NCBI GenBank assembly: GCA_944391055.1
Contig: CALXSF010000004.1
Coordinates: 1-64,000, forward strand
From: an uncultured Kiritimatiellota bacterium
GTDB taxonomy: Bacteria; Verrucomicrobiota; Kiritimatiellia; RFP12; DVOR01
Direction: 5' to 3'
DNA: 64,000 bases
A program made the translations under genes and the position numbers. Each line of letters begins with the position of its first letter. The first letter of the stretch is position 1. Of the stretch, positions 35,801 to 43,802 are shown one piece after another. The notes beneath the pieces are model-generated. The model ran no database searches. It was not told where the DNA came from and worked only from the letters and a program-made list of their open reading frames with translations.

Positions 35801-36721
35801 TCACGGATGCGGCAACAGCCGCGCTTTGACCAACCAACGATGGCAATGCGAGCCTACCGCGGCCAACCCATCCGGCAAATAACGGAATCCCCACCGGCTG
35901 AAAGGCAGATACCATCGCCCATGCCCGTTGCGCAGGAAGGCGACGCACTGGCAATGCGAAAAGCGCGCCTGCCCAGTCTCCTCCAGCCACCGCCAATAGG
36001 TGCCGACCAGAAACTCCGTGATGAACCCGGGCTCCCGCCATGAGACCTTGGCCCCCGGGTCACGCAGCCACGCCTCGGACAGAGAAAGGGAAATGGGCAG
36101 GAGCGTCGCGCACATCCGCTCGAAAAGCGCCGTGCGCGCCACGAACGTGTTGTAGGGATAGAACCGATCGCCATGCCGAAACATCGCCTCATAAAAATCC
36201 GCGCACGCCGGCGCCATCTCCCGCACCAGCCCGAGCGCATGGGCGATCCAGCGCTCGGAGGCGAAGCGATTGTCCAACATGGCCTGCGCGAGCCCGCCTC
36301 GTGCATGAATCCAGCCGCTCACGGGCAAAATCCCATCCGTCCCCTCGCCCTCCAAGACCGCGGCCGCGTCCGCCTCGGAACAGGGGAGGCGCGGCAGAAG
36401 CGCCTGCAACGACGGTTTCAGGAAGACGCCTCCCAACCGCGACGACACCTTCCCGCGCCTGTCGGGCAGGGGGCGGAAAAGGAGGAAGCGACGGTAATGG
36501 CACAGCCCCACGAAGTCCGCCCGACGCACCTCCGGGTGACGCCAAAGCCACCAAAGCGCGGTGCTTTCGTTGAGGTGAGGATTGTGGGCGGCGATGTTCT
36601 CGCCCACGTCGTCATGCAAAATCCCGGGCTGACGGTTTTGTCCGACGCCGACGGTCGTGAGCCCAAGCGGGTTGATCGCCCCGTCGGGGCGGTGATCGAC
36701 ACAGAAGAGACGCAAACGCAT
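35801..36721 (-). CDS. DUF4422 glycosyltransferase-like protein
   Basis: The protein has 306 residues with its ATG at 36721 behind AAAGGAG. The family is recognisable from LNESTALWWLWRHPEVRRADFVGLCHYRRFL, DGILPVSGWIHARGG and FYPYNTFVARTALFERMC. DUF4422 proteins occur in capsule and LPS clusters and are treated as glycosyltransferases, although the reaction is poorly characterised. It is the last gene of a three-gene minus-strand operon (GT4, WcaF-like acetyltransferase, DUF4422), with 8 nt between it and the acetyltransferase. The start of the mature protein has no signal sequence. Confidence 0.85.
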   Translation of the reverse strand: MRLRLFCVDHRPDGAINPLGLTTVGVGQNRQPGILHDDVGENIAAHNPHLNESTALWWLWRHPEVRRADFVGLCHYRRFLLFRPLPDRRGKVSSRLGGVFLKPSLQALLPRLPCSEADAAAVLEGEGTDGILPVSGWIHARGGLAQAMLDNRFASERWIAHALGLVREMAPACADFYEAMFRHGDRFYPYNTFVARTALFERMCATLLPISLSLSEAWLRDPGAKVSWREPGFITEFLVGTYWRWLEETGQARFSHCQCVAFLRNGHGRWYLPFSRWGFRYLPDGLAAVGSHCHRWLVKARLLPHP

Positions 36722-36729
36722 GGGACCTC

Positions 36730-37257
36730 TCACTCCTTTCCGATGACACGCTGGCGGACGACGCGCGCGGGGTTCCCCACGACGATGACAAAGGCTGACA
36801 CGGGGCGGGCTACGACCGCGCCAAGGCCGACGACCGCCCCGTCGCCGAGGGTGACGCCGGGGAGGATCGCCGCGCGGGCGGCGACCCAGCAGCCGTTGCC
36901 GATGACGATGGGCGCGGCGGTCGGCGCCATCACCGGCGAGGCGACGTCGTGCGAGGCCGTGCACAGATACGCGCCTTGCGAAATCACCGTGTTGTCGCCG
37001 AGGGCGATGGGAGCCTTGCAGTAAAGTTCCACGCCGGGGCCGACGCAGGAGAGATTGCCCACGCGCAGGTTCCAGGGCGCGTAGACACGTACGGAACGGT
37101 AGATCAGGCTCCGCCCGACGGCCGCGCCGAAGGCCCGCAAAAGCAGGTTGCGTCCGCCGGCGGGCAGCAGCGGGAAGAGCGTGGCGTTGAGCGCGCGCCA
37201 AAGCAGCAGGCGCAGGCGGCGCGGTTTCGCCTCACGGTAACGGCCCAGATCAATCAT
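36730..37257 (-). CDS. WcaF-like hexapeptide-repeat acetyltransferase
   Basis: The protein has 175 residues from the ATG at 37257; the frame continues upstream only inside the glycosyltransferase gene. It has the left-handed beta-helix repeats of the LbH/WcaF group (VRVYAPWNLRVGNLSCVGPG, IALGDNTVISQGAYLCTASHDV, IVIGNGCWVAARAAILPGVTLG). The catalytic His is likely in TASHDV, and the C-terminal VVVGNPARVVRQR loop is the acetyl-CoA site. The N-terminal basic helix is typical of the WcaF branch. It probably O-acetylates a surface polysaccharide sugar. The start overlaps the GT4 stop by 8 nt, so the two are translationally linked. Confidence 0.9.
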   Translation of the reverse strand: MIDLGRYREAKPRRLRLLLWRALNATLFPLLPAGGRNLLLRAFGAAVGRSLIYRSVRVYAPWNLRVGNLSCVGPGVELYCKAPIALGDNTVISQGAYLCTASHDVASPVMAPTAAPIVIGNGCWVAARAAILPGVTLGDGAVVGLGAVVARPVSAFVIVVGNPARVVRQRVIGKE

Positions 37258-38368
37258 GGCACACTTCCTTGAACAAGGCCTCCCAGCGGTCGGCGACGGC
37301 CTCCACGCCATAGGCGGCGGCATTCGCGCGGGCGGTCTCGGCCATCCCCGCGACCACCTCGGGATGGGCCATGAGGTCGCCGACGTCCCGCGCGAAGCCC
37401 TCGGCCTCGAACGGCGGCGCCACGACCACCCCGTTGGTGCCGCGCACGACGTCGTAGACCGCCGGGTAACTGCCAAGCGCGACAGGCACGCAGCCGGCGG
37501 CCATCGCCTCCGGCAAAACCAAGGGGAAGCCCTCGAAGTCCGAGGTCAGGAGCAGCAGCCGTGCCTGCGCGTAAAAGGGCGCGGGGTCGCGGAAGCCGTG
37601 GAAGGTCACGCGCGGGAGGCCCTGCGCCTGCGCCTCCAGCGCCGCGCGGTCGGGGCTGTCGCCCACCACCTCCAGTCGCCAATCGGGGAAGCGCGGGGCC
37701 AAGAGCCTCCAGATCGCGAGCACGCGCGAGACCCGCTTCTGCGTCTCCTCCAGCCGCCCCACGTAGAGCAGGATATTTTCTTTGGGGGCGGGCACGGGCG
37801 CGAGGGTGAGCGGGTTGCCGATGGTGCACAGACGCGGCGCGGCGGCCAGCCCCGTCATCCGCCGGAAGATCGGCTCAAAACGTTTCGAGAGCACCACGAA
37901 GGCGTCGCTTTGCCCGTAGACCAAGCGCAGGCTCAGCCCCGAAAGCAACCTCCAGAGCCACCGCCGCAACCCCGTCGCGGCGGCGATGCGCCCGTTGTTG
38001 TCCGGGACGTTGTGCAACACGGAGACCAAGCGCACCCCAAGCCCGCGCCCGGCCCGCCGCAGGAGGCGCGTCACGCCCCACGGCAGACACCACTGGTTCA
38101 CCACAACCAGGACGCCCCGCGCCAGCAACAGCGCCCGCAGCGCCTTCTCGTTCGCCGCCGACGCCACGGGGAAGCCCAACGCCTTCACCATGACCGAAGG
38201 CTCCAACCCTTCTAGGAGCGCGCGGTCGCCGAAGCGGAACGCCACGATCGTCACCCGCCATCCCCGTCTGGCGAACGCGTTCCCCAGCGCCGCGGTCACG
38301 CGCTCCACGCCCCCGACGTCCCAGACGCCGAGCACGAAGAGCACCCCCCGCTCATCCTCATTGGCCAT
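37250..38368 (-). CDS. Family 4 glycosyltransferase
   Basis: This 372-residue GT-B enzyme uses an NDP-sugar donor to extend a surface glycan. The N-terminus starts with a Gly-rich acceptor loop (VLGVWDVGGVERVTAALGNAF). The C-terminal donor domain has ILLYVGRLEETQKRVSRVLA and the family EX7E-type motif TSDFEGFPLVLPEAMAAG. I chose the ATG at 38368; GGAAAG lies about 15 nt upstream, an unusually long spacing, and the open frame continues upstream without coding character. It is first in the operon with the WcaF-like and DUF4422 genes. Acceptor and sugar cannot be read from the sequence. Confidence 0.9.
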   Translation of the reverse strand: MANEDERGVLFVLGVWDVGGVERVTAALGNAFARRGWRVTIVAFRFGDRALLEGLEPSVMVKALGFPVASAANEKALRALLLARGVLVVVNQWCLPWGVTRLLRRAGRGLGVRLVSVLHNVPDNNGRIAAATGLRRWLWRLLSGLSLRLVYGQSDAFVVLSKRFEPIFRRMTGLAAAPRLCTIGNPLTLAPVPAPKENILLYVGRLEETQKRVSRVLAIWRLLAPRFPDWRLEVVGDSPDRAALEAQAQGLPRVTFHGFRDPAPFYAQARLLLLTSDFEGFPLVLPEAMAAGCVPVALGSYPAVYDVVRGTNGVVVAPPFEAEGFARDVGDLMAHPEVVAGMAETARANAAAYGVEAVADRWEALFKEVCHD

Positions 38369-38701
38369 AATAAAGCACGCTTTCCTTTCCGTATTCCACT
38401 GAGGCCTTCGGAAGCCCACATCGATTACGTGCAAAGAAAGCGCGCCTGAACGGCGCACCTTGCAAAACACGTTGCCCGATGTTGAAAGTTCCGAAGTTTC
38501 AGTGGAGCAACCTGTTTGCGCAAAGCGCAAGTGAAGGCGACGGCTTTCCCGTCGCGTGTCCTCATGATAGCAAATCCCCACCCCCGCCGCAGACGTGGCG
38601 CGACGGGAAGACGGAAAGCGACACGCCGCAGTCCATGGGGACTTGCGGCGTGCCTCGAAGCGACTTACGGCGCGATCCGCGGGATGAGGCCCGCAAACAC
38701 G
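38369..38701. other. 333-bp intergenic region upstream of the GT4 operon
   Basis: No convincing gene. On the minus strand an extended -10 (TGC plus TATCAT, 38564-38572) lies about 195 nt before the GT4 start, predicting a long untranslated leader. No -35 match, hairpin terminator or known riboswitch pattern was seen. Short frames on both strands lack start signals. Confidence 0.4.
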
Positions 38702-40180
38702 TCAATCGGCGGTCTTTAAGGGGCTGAGGTGGACGCCGATGGAAAGGATGCGCGGCTCGGCGCGGCTTTCCTCAACGACGAGGCGGAGGGCGACGGCCTC
38801 GATGGGGGCCTTCAGGCGGAGGATGCGCTTGTGGCCGATGGTGGTGGCGGCGGCGATGGGCTCCCAGGCGTCGGAGCCGGGGCGTTGGGCCTCGAAGCGG
38901 AAGCGCTCGACGCGCTGGCCTTGGGTGATGTCCTCCTGCGCGACAAGGGTGTCGAAGCGGATGGGCGCGGGGAGGCGCGCCTCGGTTTGGCCGGGCCTGA
39001 CCGCGCCGAGGAGGTTCTTGGAGAAAGTGTCGCGGAGGCATTGGCCGAAGGCGCGGAGGCGGGCGACGTCGTTGGCGTGGAAGAGTCCCTCGGGCGTGGG
39101 GGGGATGTTGAGGAGGAGGACGGCGTTGCGGCCGACGGAGCGGTCGTAGATGGACATCAGCTGCTCCAAGGTCTTCACCTGGCCGTCCTGGCTGGCGTGA
39201 TAGAACCAGCCGGGGCGGATGGAGACGTCGCACTCGGCGGGATACCAGACCCAGCGGTCGGAGGCGAGGATGTCGTCGAGGGCGCCGAGCGTGGGGGAGT
39301 TGGCGGAGAGCTGGGCTTTGGCGAGTTGGCGCTTGGCCATGGCGGCGATGTCCTTGCCGTCGAAGTGGAAGGGGGCGAAGCCGTCGCGGACGGCGTCGTT
39401 GTTGACGGCCTCGACGGGGACGACGCTCCACTCGCTGTCGCGGGCGAGGCCGGATTCGTTGCCGACCCAGCGGACGTCCGGGCCGGAGACGGCGATGACG
39501 CACGCGGGGTTGCGGGCGCGGATGAGGGCGTAGTAGCGGGCCCAGTCGTAGACCTGCTTTTTGCCGTTGGGGCCCTCGCCGCAGGCGCCGTCGAACCAAA
39601 TCTCGTCGATGGGGCCGTAGTTGTCGAAGAGCTCGGCGAGCTGGCCGACGAAGAAGTCGTTGTAGGCCTCCGTGCCGTAGGTGGGCTCGTGGCGATCCCA
39701 GGGGGAGAGGTAAAAGCCGACGCGGAGGCCCTCGGCGCGGCAGGCGTCCGCGAACTCGCGGCAGACGTCGCCCTGGCCGCCCTTCCATGGGGAGGCGGCG
39801 ACGGTGTGCTTGGTGAGTTTGCTGGGCCAGAGGCAGAAGCCGTCGTGGTGCTTGGCGGTGAGGATGGCGAGGCGGAAGCCGGCCTCCTTGAGGGCGCGGG
39901 CCCATTGGCGGCAGTCGAGCGCGGTGGGGTTGAAGAGGGCGGGGCTCTCGGCGCCCGTACCCCACTCGCGGTCGGTGAAGGTGTTGATGCCGAAGTGGAC
40001 GAAGGCGGTGAGCTCCAGCCGCTGCCACGCCACTTGGCGCGGGGCGGGGCGGACCTGCGCCGCTTGGGCGACGCGCGCGCGTTCGGCGGGGGAAAGGTCG
40101 GCCATCGTGGTCGTGGCCGCGGCGGACGCGGTCAGGGTGAGGGCGAGGACGACGGAAAGCAAAAGTCTGTCTGTGTTCAT
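38702..40180 (-). CDS. Secreted GH29 alpha-L-fucosidase
   Basis: The protein has 492 residues with a signal peptide (MNTDRLLLSVVLALTLTASAA). The GH29 barrel shows FVHFGINTFTDREWGTG, LTAKHHDGFCLWPSKLTKH, GFYLSPWDRHEPTYG and EIWFDGACGEG, in which the Asp is the family nucleophile. The region ends in a beta-rich C-terminal domain (about 390-490). It should remove terminal alpha-linked fucose from host or plant glycans; subfamily A or B is not decidable by eye. The gene is divergent from the GH43 gene 162 nt away. A TAAAAT hexamer ends 8 nt before the ATG, again pointing to a leaderless message. Confidence 0.92.
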   Translation of the reverse strand: MNTDRLLLSVVLALTLTASAAATTTMADLSPAERARVAQAAQVRPAPRQVAWQRLELTAFVHFGINTFTDREWGTGAESPALFNPTALDCRQWARALKEAGFRLAILTAKHHDGFCLWPSKLTKHTVAASPWKGGQGDVCREFADACRAEGLRVGFYLSPWDRHEPTYGTEAYNDFFVGQLAELFDNYGPIDEIWFDGACGEGPNGKKQVYDWARYYALIRARNPACVIAVSGPDVRWVGNESGLARDSEWSVVPVEAVNNDAVRDGFAPFHFDGKDIAAMAKRQLAKAQLSANSPTLGALDDILASDRWVWYPAECDVSIRPGWFYHASQDGQVKTLEQLMSIYDRSVGRNAVLLLNIPPTPEGLFHANDVARLRAFGQCLRDTFSKNLLGAVRPGQTEARLPAPIRFDTLVAQEDITQGQRVERFRFEAQRPGSDAWEPIAAATTIGHKRILRLKAPIEAVALRLVVEESRAEPRILSIGVHLSPLKTAD

Positions 40181-40341
40181 GCGCCCATATTTTAGTCCCC
40201 GGCGCGGAATACGCGAGGCCAATACACGGCGTTGGCGTTGCTGCGTACCGGCGTAGACAGGCACGGGGGCACGCCGCTTTCTCCTTCCCGCGCCCCTGCC
40301 CTTTGTGGATAATAGGCGCCGAACCCAACCAAAGGAACCCC

Positions 40342-41475
40342 ATGAGGCCCATCCTGCCACTCCTGTCGCTTCTCGTCGCCCTGCCCGTCCTCGCCGCGCC
40401 CGGCCCCCGCCAAACGCAGATCCGCCCCGGCGAGCTGTGGGAGGACGCCAACGGCAACCACATCAACGCCCACGGCGGCGGCCTGCTCCTGCACGAGGGC
40501 CGCGTCTGGTGGTTCGGCGAGCACAAGGTGCCCGGGACCGCCGGCAACCAGGCCTGGGTGGGCGTCCACTGCTATTCCTCGCCCGCCGACGACTTGGTGA
40601 ACTGGCGCGACGAAGGCATCGCCCTGCGCGTCTCCGACGACCCGAAGAGCTACATCGCCAAAGGCTGCATCCTCGAACGCCCCAAAGTGGTCTACAACGC
40701 CAAGACGGGCAAGTTCGTCATGTGGTTCCATCTCGAGCTCAAAGGGCAGGGCTACGCCGCCGCCCGCTACGGCGTGGCCGTGGCCGACCGGGTCGAGGGC
40801 CCCTATACCTTCCTCCGATCCGGGCGCGTCAACCCCGGCGTCTGGGCGCAGAACATCCCCGCCGAGAAGCGCACCCTTGCCGACGCCCCGGCGGCCAAGC
40901 GCCTCTCCTCCAGCGCCTTCCCGGAGGGCATGGACAAGGCGGCGATCTATTACCGCGACTTCGCGGGCGGCCAGATGGCGCGGGACATGACGATCTTCGT
41001 GGACGACGACGGCGTCGCCTACCACATCTACGCCTCCGAGGACAACGGGACGCTCCAGATCGCCGAGCTCGACGACACCTACACCCGCCACACCGGCCGC
41101 TACGCCCGCCTCTTCGAGGGCCGCTTCATGGAGGCCCCCGCCCTCTTCAAGAAGGACGGCAAATACTGGTTCATCGGCTCGGGCTGCACCGGCTGGGCCC
41201 CCAACGCTGCGCGCTCCGCCGTCGCCGACTCCATCTGGGGCCCCTGGACCGAACTGGGCAACCCCGCCCGCGGCGAGAACGCGGGCAAGACCCACTTCTC
41301 GCAAAGCACCTATGTGCTGCCGGTCCCCGCGAAACCCGGCCGCTTCATCTTCTGCGCCGACCGCTGGAACCCCAAAAACCAAATCGACAGCCGCTATATT
41401 TGGCTCCCCATCGAGTGGGAGGACGGCAAGCCCGTCCTCAACTGGAAGGACGCCTGGTCCCCCGCCGACCTCTGA
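40342..41475 (+). CDS. Secreted GH43-like five-bladed propeller glycosidase
   Basis: The protein has 377 residues with a signal peptide (MRPILPLLSLLVALPVLA) and starts 4 nt after AAAGGAACC. The N-terminal ELWEDANGNHINAHGGGLL and VWWFGEHK, then ERPKVVYNAKTGKFVMWFH and ARDMTIFVDDDGVAYHIYASEDN, follow the pattern of GH43 subfamilies 24/34 (galactan- or arabinan-active). FEGRFMEAPALFKKDGKYWFIGSGCTGW likely holds the catalytic Glu. A divergent GH29 neighbour suggests joint action on a fucosylated, galactose-rich glycan (inference). Subfamily and substrate are uncertain. A weak GATAAT -10 element is at 40308-40313. Confidence 0.82.
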   Translation: MRPILPLLSLLVALPVLAAPGPRQTQIRPGELWEDANGNHINAHGGGLLLHEGRVWWFGEHKVPGTAGNQAWVGVHCYSSPADDLVNWRDEGIALRVSDDPKSYIAKGCILERPKVVYNAKTGKFVMWFHLELKGQGYAAARYGVAVADRVEGPYTFLRSGRVNPGVWAQNIPAEKRTLADAPAAKRLSSSAFPEGMDKAAIYYRDFAGGQMARDMTIFVDDDGVAYHIYASEDNGTLQIAELDDTYTRHTGRYARLFEGRFMEAPALFKKDGKYWFIGSGCTGWAPNAARSAVADSIWGPWTELGNPARGENAGKTHFSQSTYVLPVPAKPGRFIFCADRWNPKNQIDSRYIWLPIEWEDGKPVLNWKDAWSPADL

Positions 41476-41499
41476 GGTCGGCGCGCGGCCGCCGCCCCC

Positions 41500-42525
41500 T
41501 CAGCCCAAACGAAACCGAATCAGCGTGTCCGCCCCGAGCGCCTCCCGCGCGAAGGGCGTCAGCGTGAGCGCCCGCGCCAGCGGGCGCGGCGCGATGACCA
41601 GCCCCCGGCGCGCCGCCGGGTCGCCCAAAATCTTCGGCGCGTAAAGCACATCCAGCTCGTCGACCAACCCCGCGTCCAGCAACGCCCCCGCCAAGACCCC
41701 GCCGCCCTCGCACAGCACGTCGTTCACGCCGCGCGCACAAAGAGCGCGAAGCATCGCGCGGAGGTCGCACCCGTCGTAACCCAGATCGCGCGTGGCCACC
41801 AACGTCCGCGCGTCCACGTCCGCCGCGTCCGGCGGCGTGCCGCGATCCACCAACACGCGCCACTTTCGCGGGGCGTCCGGGAGATGGGGCTGCAAACTCG
41901 GGTGGTCGGCCCGGACCGTGCCCGCGCCCACCATCACCGCGTCCACCCGCGCGCGGAGACGCTGCACCCACGCCCGCGCCTCCGGCCCCGTGACCCAGCG
42001 CGACGCGCCCGCGCCGTCGGCGATGAAGCCGTCGAGGGTCATCGCCAATTTCAGCCGCACATACGGCAACCCCTGCGTGATCGCCTTGGCGAAGGGCGCG
42101 ATGAGCGCGCGGCAGCGCGCCGCGGCCTCCCCCTCCGCCACCGTGACGGCGATGCCCGCCCCGCGCAGCAGCCCCACCGCCCGCCCCGCGTGGCGCGGGT
42201 TGGGGTCCAGGCAACCGATCACCACCCGCCCCAGGCGCTTGGCGCGGATCAGGTCGCAGCACGGCGGCGTTCGCCCCGTCGTCGAGCACGGCTCCAGCGA
42301 CACATAGAGCGTGGCCCCCGCCGGATCCTCCGAGCAGGCCGCCAGGCAATTCACCTCCGCGTGCGGGCCGCCCGCGCGCAGGTGCGCGCCCTCGCCCAAC
42401 ACGCGCCCCGCGCGGACGCAGACCGCGCCCACCGCCGGGTTCGGCGCCGTGCGGCCCACCTGGGCCTCGGCCAACGCCGCCGCGCGCGCCAGCCAGCGGG
42501 CGTCCTCCGCCTCGGGCTCAGTCAT
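41500..42525 (-). CDS. ribD: Bifunctional riboflavin deaminase/reductase
   Basis: RibD (341 residues) deaminates the pyrimidine from GTP cyclohydrolase II and then reduces the ribose, steps 2 and 3 of riboflavin synthesis. The N-terminal deaminase has the zinc site PHAEVN and EPCSTTGRTPPCCDLI, with TAPNPAVGAV before it. The C-terminal reductase from about residue 150 has RLKLAMTLDGFIADG, SRWVTG, VDAVMVGAGTVRADHPSL and DVLCEGGGVLAGALL for NADPH and substrate. Length is near the usual 360. It overlaps the small lipoprotein gene upstream by 8 nt. Other rib genes are not in the window. Confidence 0.95.
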   Translation of the reverse strand: MTEPEAEDARWLARAAALAEAQVGRTAPNPAVGAVCVRAGRVLGEGAHLRAGGPHAEVNCLAACSEDPAGATLYVSLEPCSTTGRTPPCCDLIRAKRLGRVVIGCLDPNPRHAGRAVGLLRGAGIAVTVAEGEAAARCRALIAPFAKAITQGLPYVRLKLAMTLDGFIADGAGASRWVTGPEARAWVQRLRARVDAVMVGAGTVRADHPSLQPHLPDAPRKWRVLVDRGTPPDAADVDARTLVATRDLGYDGCDLRAMLRALCARGVNDVLCEGGGVLAGALLDAGLVDELDVLYAPKILGDPAARRGLVIAPRPLARALTLTPFAREALGADTLIRFRLG

Positions 42526-42679
42526 ACTGATCCACCAGCGACGACGGCAACGCGCCGGTCGCCTCTGCCCGCGAAGGCTGGTTCCACGGGATGTCCGACC
42601 GCCTGGTGGCGATGCTCTGGTTCACGCACCCGCAAACCGCCATCGCGCCAAGCCCCAACAACATCAGTAGCGTTTTCAT
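42518..42679 (-). CDS. Small lipoprotein upstream of ribD
   Basis: The protein has 53 residues. A lipoprotein signal (MKTLLMLLGLGAM, then AVCGC) gives a mature peptide of about 34 residues that contains SDIPWNQPSRAEATG. The SIPWNxP-type stretch reminds me of small lipoproteins in Verrucomicrobia, but I cannot name a family. It overlaps ribD by 8 nt, so it must be cotranscribed with it. Its start codon lies 6 nt after a TATGAT -10 element, predicting a leaderless message. A real product is supported by the overlap, the clean lipobox and the promoter. Confidence 0.75.
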   Translation of the reverse strand: MKTLLMLLGLGAMAVCGCVNQSIATRRSDIPWNQPSRAEATGALPSSLVDQYD

Positions 42680-42685
42680 GGCCGT

Positions 42686-42694
42686 ATCATAGCA
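42686..42694 (-). promoter_or_regulatory. Extended -10 promoter, predicted leaderless, of the lipoprotein-ribD pair
   Basis: TGC plus TATGAT (42686-42691) on the minus strand, 6 nt before the ATG at 42679. There is no room for a Shine-Dalgarno. Confidence 0.6.
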
Positions 42695-42831
42695 CATCCC
42701 CCACCCCGCCTTTTGGGAAATCGCCAAAACGCCGCCGCCCATGAATCAATAAGTCCTCAGACTCCTATTCACTCACGCCTCGCTTCCCATCACCGTAGTT
42801 ATAGATTTTTATCGGGAATCAAACAAAACAA

Positions 42832-42861
42832 TTGTTTTCCGCAAAACGGTTGTGTTATAAT
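42832..42861 (+). promoter_or_regulatory. Orphan promoter upstream of a candidate small RNA
   Basis: TTGTTT (42832-42837), an 18-nt spacer and a perfect TATAAT (42856-42861). No start codon of a plausible gene follows before the terminator 70 nt downstream. Confidence 0.6.
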
Positions 42862-42867
42862 AAGCAC

Positions 42868-42966
42868 GTTAGTCAGACATCTCCTACACACACAGACACA
42901 GACACAACCCCACCCAATAAGATATAATCCAACCCAGCCGGACTTCGTTCGGCTGGGTCTTTTCTA
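42868..42966 (+). ncRNA. Candidate small RNA of about 100 nt
   Basis: The segment is bounded by a clear promoter and an intrinsic terminator and has no reading frame. The 5' part is unstructured and ACA-rich (a run of ACACA/GACACA units at about 42890-42907), as in some sRNA or antisense-type tails. It does not resemble tRNA, 6S, tmRNA, SRP RNA or RNase P RNA. It could instead be a short leader whose gene was lost. Confidence 0.4.
42932..42965 (+). terminator. Intrinsic terminator of the candidate small RNA
   Basis: A perfect 9-bp stem ACCCAGCCG (42932-42940) with CGGCTGGGT (42950-42958), a 9-nt loop, then CTTTTCT. The T tract is on the + strand only, so it serves the + transcript rather than the SDR gene on the other strand. 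Confidence 0.8.
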
Positions 42967-43038
42967 TTCAACAGTCATCAAAATGACTGTCGGCGTCAAA
43001 ACGATTCTGTGCGTGTGGAAGGGGGCGGAGAGGCGTGT

Positions 43039-43662
43039 TCAGTCTTGAAGGAGATGCTGCCCCGCATCGACATAAAGAATCTGCCCGGTGACGGATGGCG
43101 TGCGAAGCAGGAATGCCACCGCCGAATGAATGTCGATCACGGAGGGGCGAGGCGTAAGACAGGGGCCGGCCTTTTCGCGATGGTCGGGGTTGGGAGGGGG
43201 CAGAACCGGGCCCGGAGCGATGGCATTCACCCGTGTGCCGGTTTTTCGGCCCCAGCATCGTGCCGCGGCAAGCGTCCAATGCGCCAAACGGCGTTTGCTC
43301 GCCAAGTAAGCGCGAATCGGGGGAGGCAACGCCGTTTTCGGCCTCCCAATTCTGGAATCCAGAAAGGTGATGATGTGGGCGTATGGGAAACGGCCATGAA
43401 TGGCGTTGGCCACGCGAGCGGGGCCCAATGCGTTGACCTGAACCATACGCGCGAAAGCGGCATTCAATTCGAAGCACCCGGCTAGGATCAACGCGGCATC
43501 GCAAGTGGTCAATTGGGAAACCGCATCGCTGGGGGCGTATGTCGGCGCCAAGAAATCACCGTACTCGTTGCGGGAGAGTACGGTGACCTGATGGCCTTCC
43601 GACTGAAGCATTGGGAGCAATCCAATGCCAATGCGTCCTGGGCCGACCAACGTTAGATGCAT
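43039..43662 (-). CDS. Short-chain dehydrogenase, FolM/pteridine-reductase-like
   Basis: The protein has 207 residues, shorter than the usual 240-250. The N-terminal nucleotide loop is GPGRIGIGL instead of the full TGxxxGxG. CDAALILAGCFE replaces the NNAS-type motif. ITFLDSRIGRPKTALPPPIRAYLASK holds Tyr and Lys of the catalytic set, with Asp in the place of the catalytic Ser, as in FolM. RVNAIAPGPVLPP and SVTGQILYVDAGQHL close the fold. FolM reduces dihydromonapterin, and related enzymes reduce dihydrofolate (family knowledge). A TATAAC hexamer ends 8 nt before the ATG at 43662. The shorter loops may mean altered activity. Confidence 0.75.
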   Translation of the reverse strand: MHLTLVGPGRIGIGLLPMLQSEGHQVTVLSRNEYGDFLAPTYAPSDAVSQLTTCDAALILAGCFELNAAFARMVQVNALGPARVANAIHGRFPYAHIITFLDSRIGRPKTALPPPIRAYLASKRRLAHWTLAAARCWGRKTGTRVNAIAPGPVLPPPNPDHREKAGPCLTPRPSVIDIHSAVAFLLRTPSVTGQILYVDAGQHLLQD

Positions 43663-43802
43663 TCGTTGTTGTTATAAGGGCAAGGCGATTGGGGATGTGC
43701 CACACCACCCCTTGCCGTTTCCGTTACGATCAACGCCCCACGCTTGCCTGCATCACATCAATCCTATGCGGCAGAGGTGATAGCAAGCCGGACAAAATCC
43801 CG

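Noticed and set aside
38479-38727. Small + strand ORF in the GT4 upstream region
   Set aside because: No ribosome site, no promoter and no coding character.
43009-43485. 158-residue + strand frame overlapping the SDR gene
   Set aside because: The minus-strand frame has recognisable SDR motifs and a -10 element; the + frame has none.
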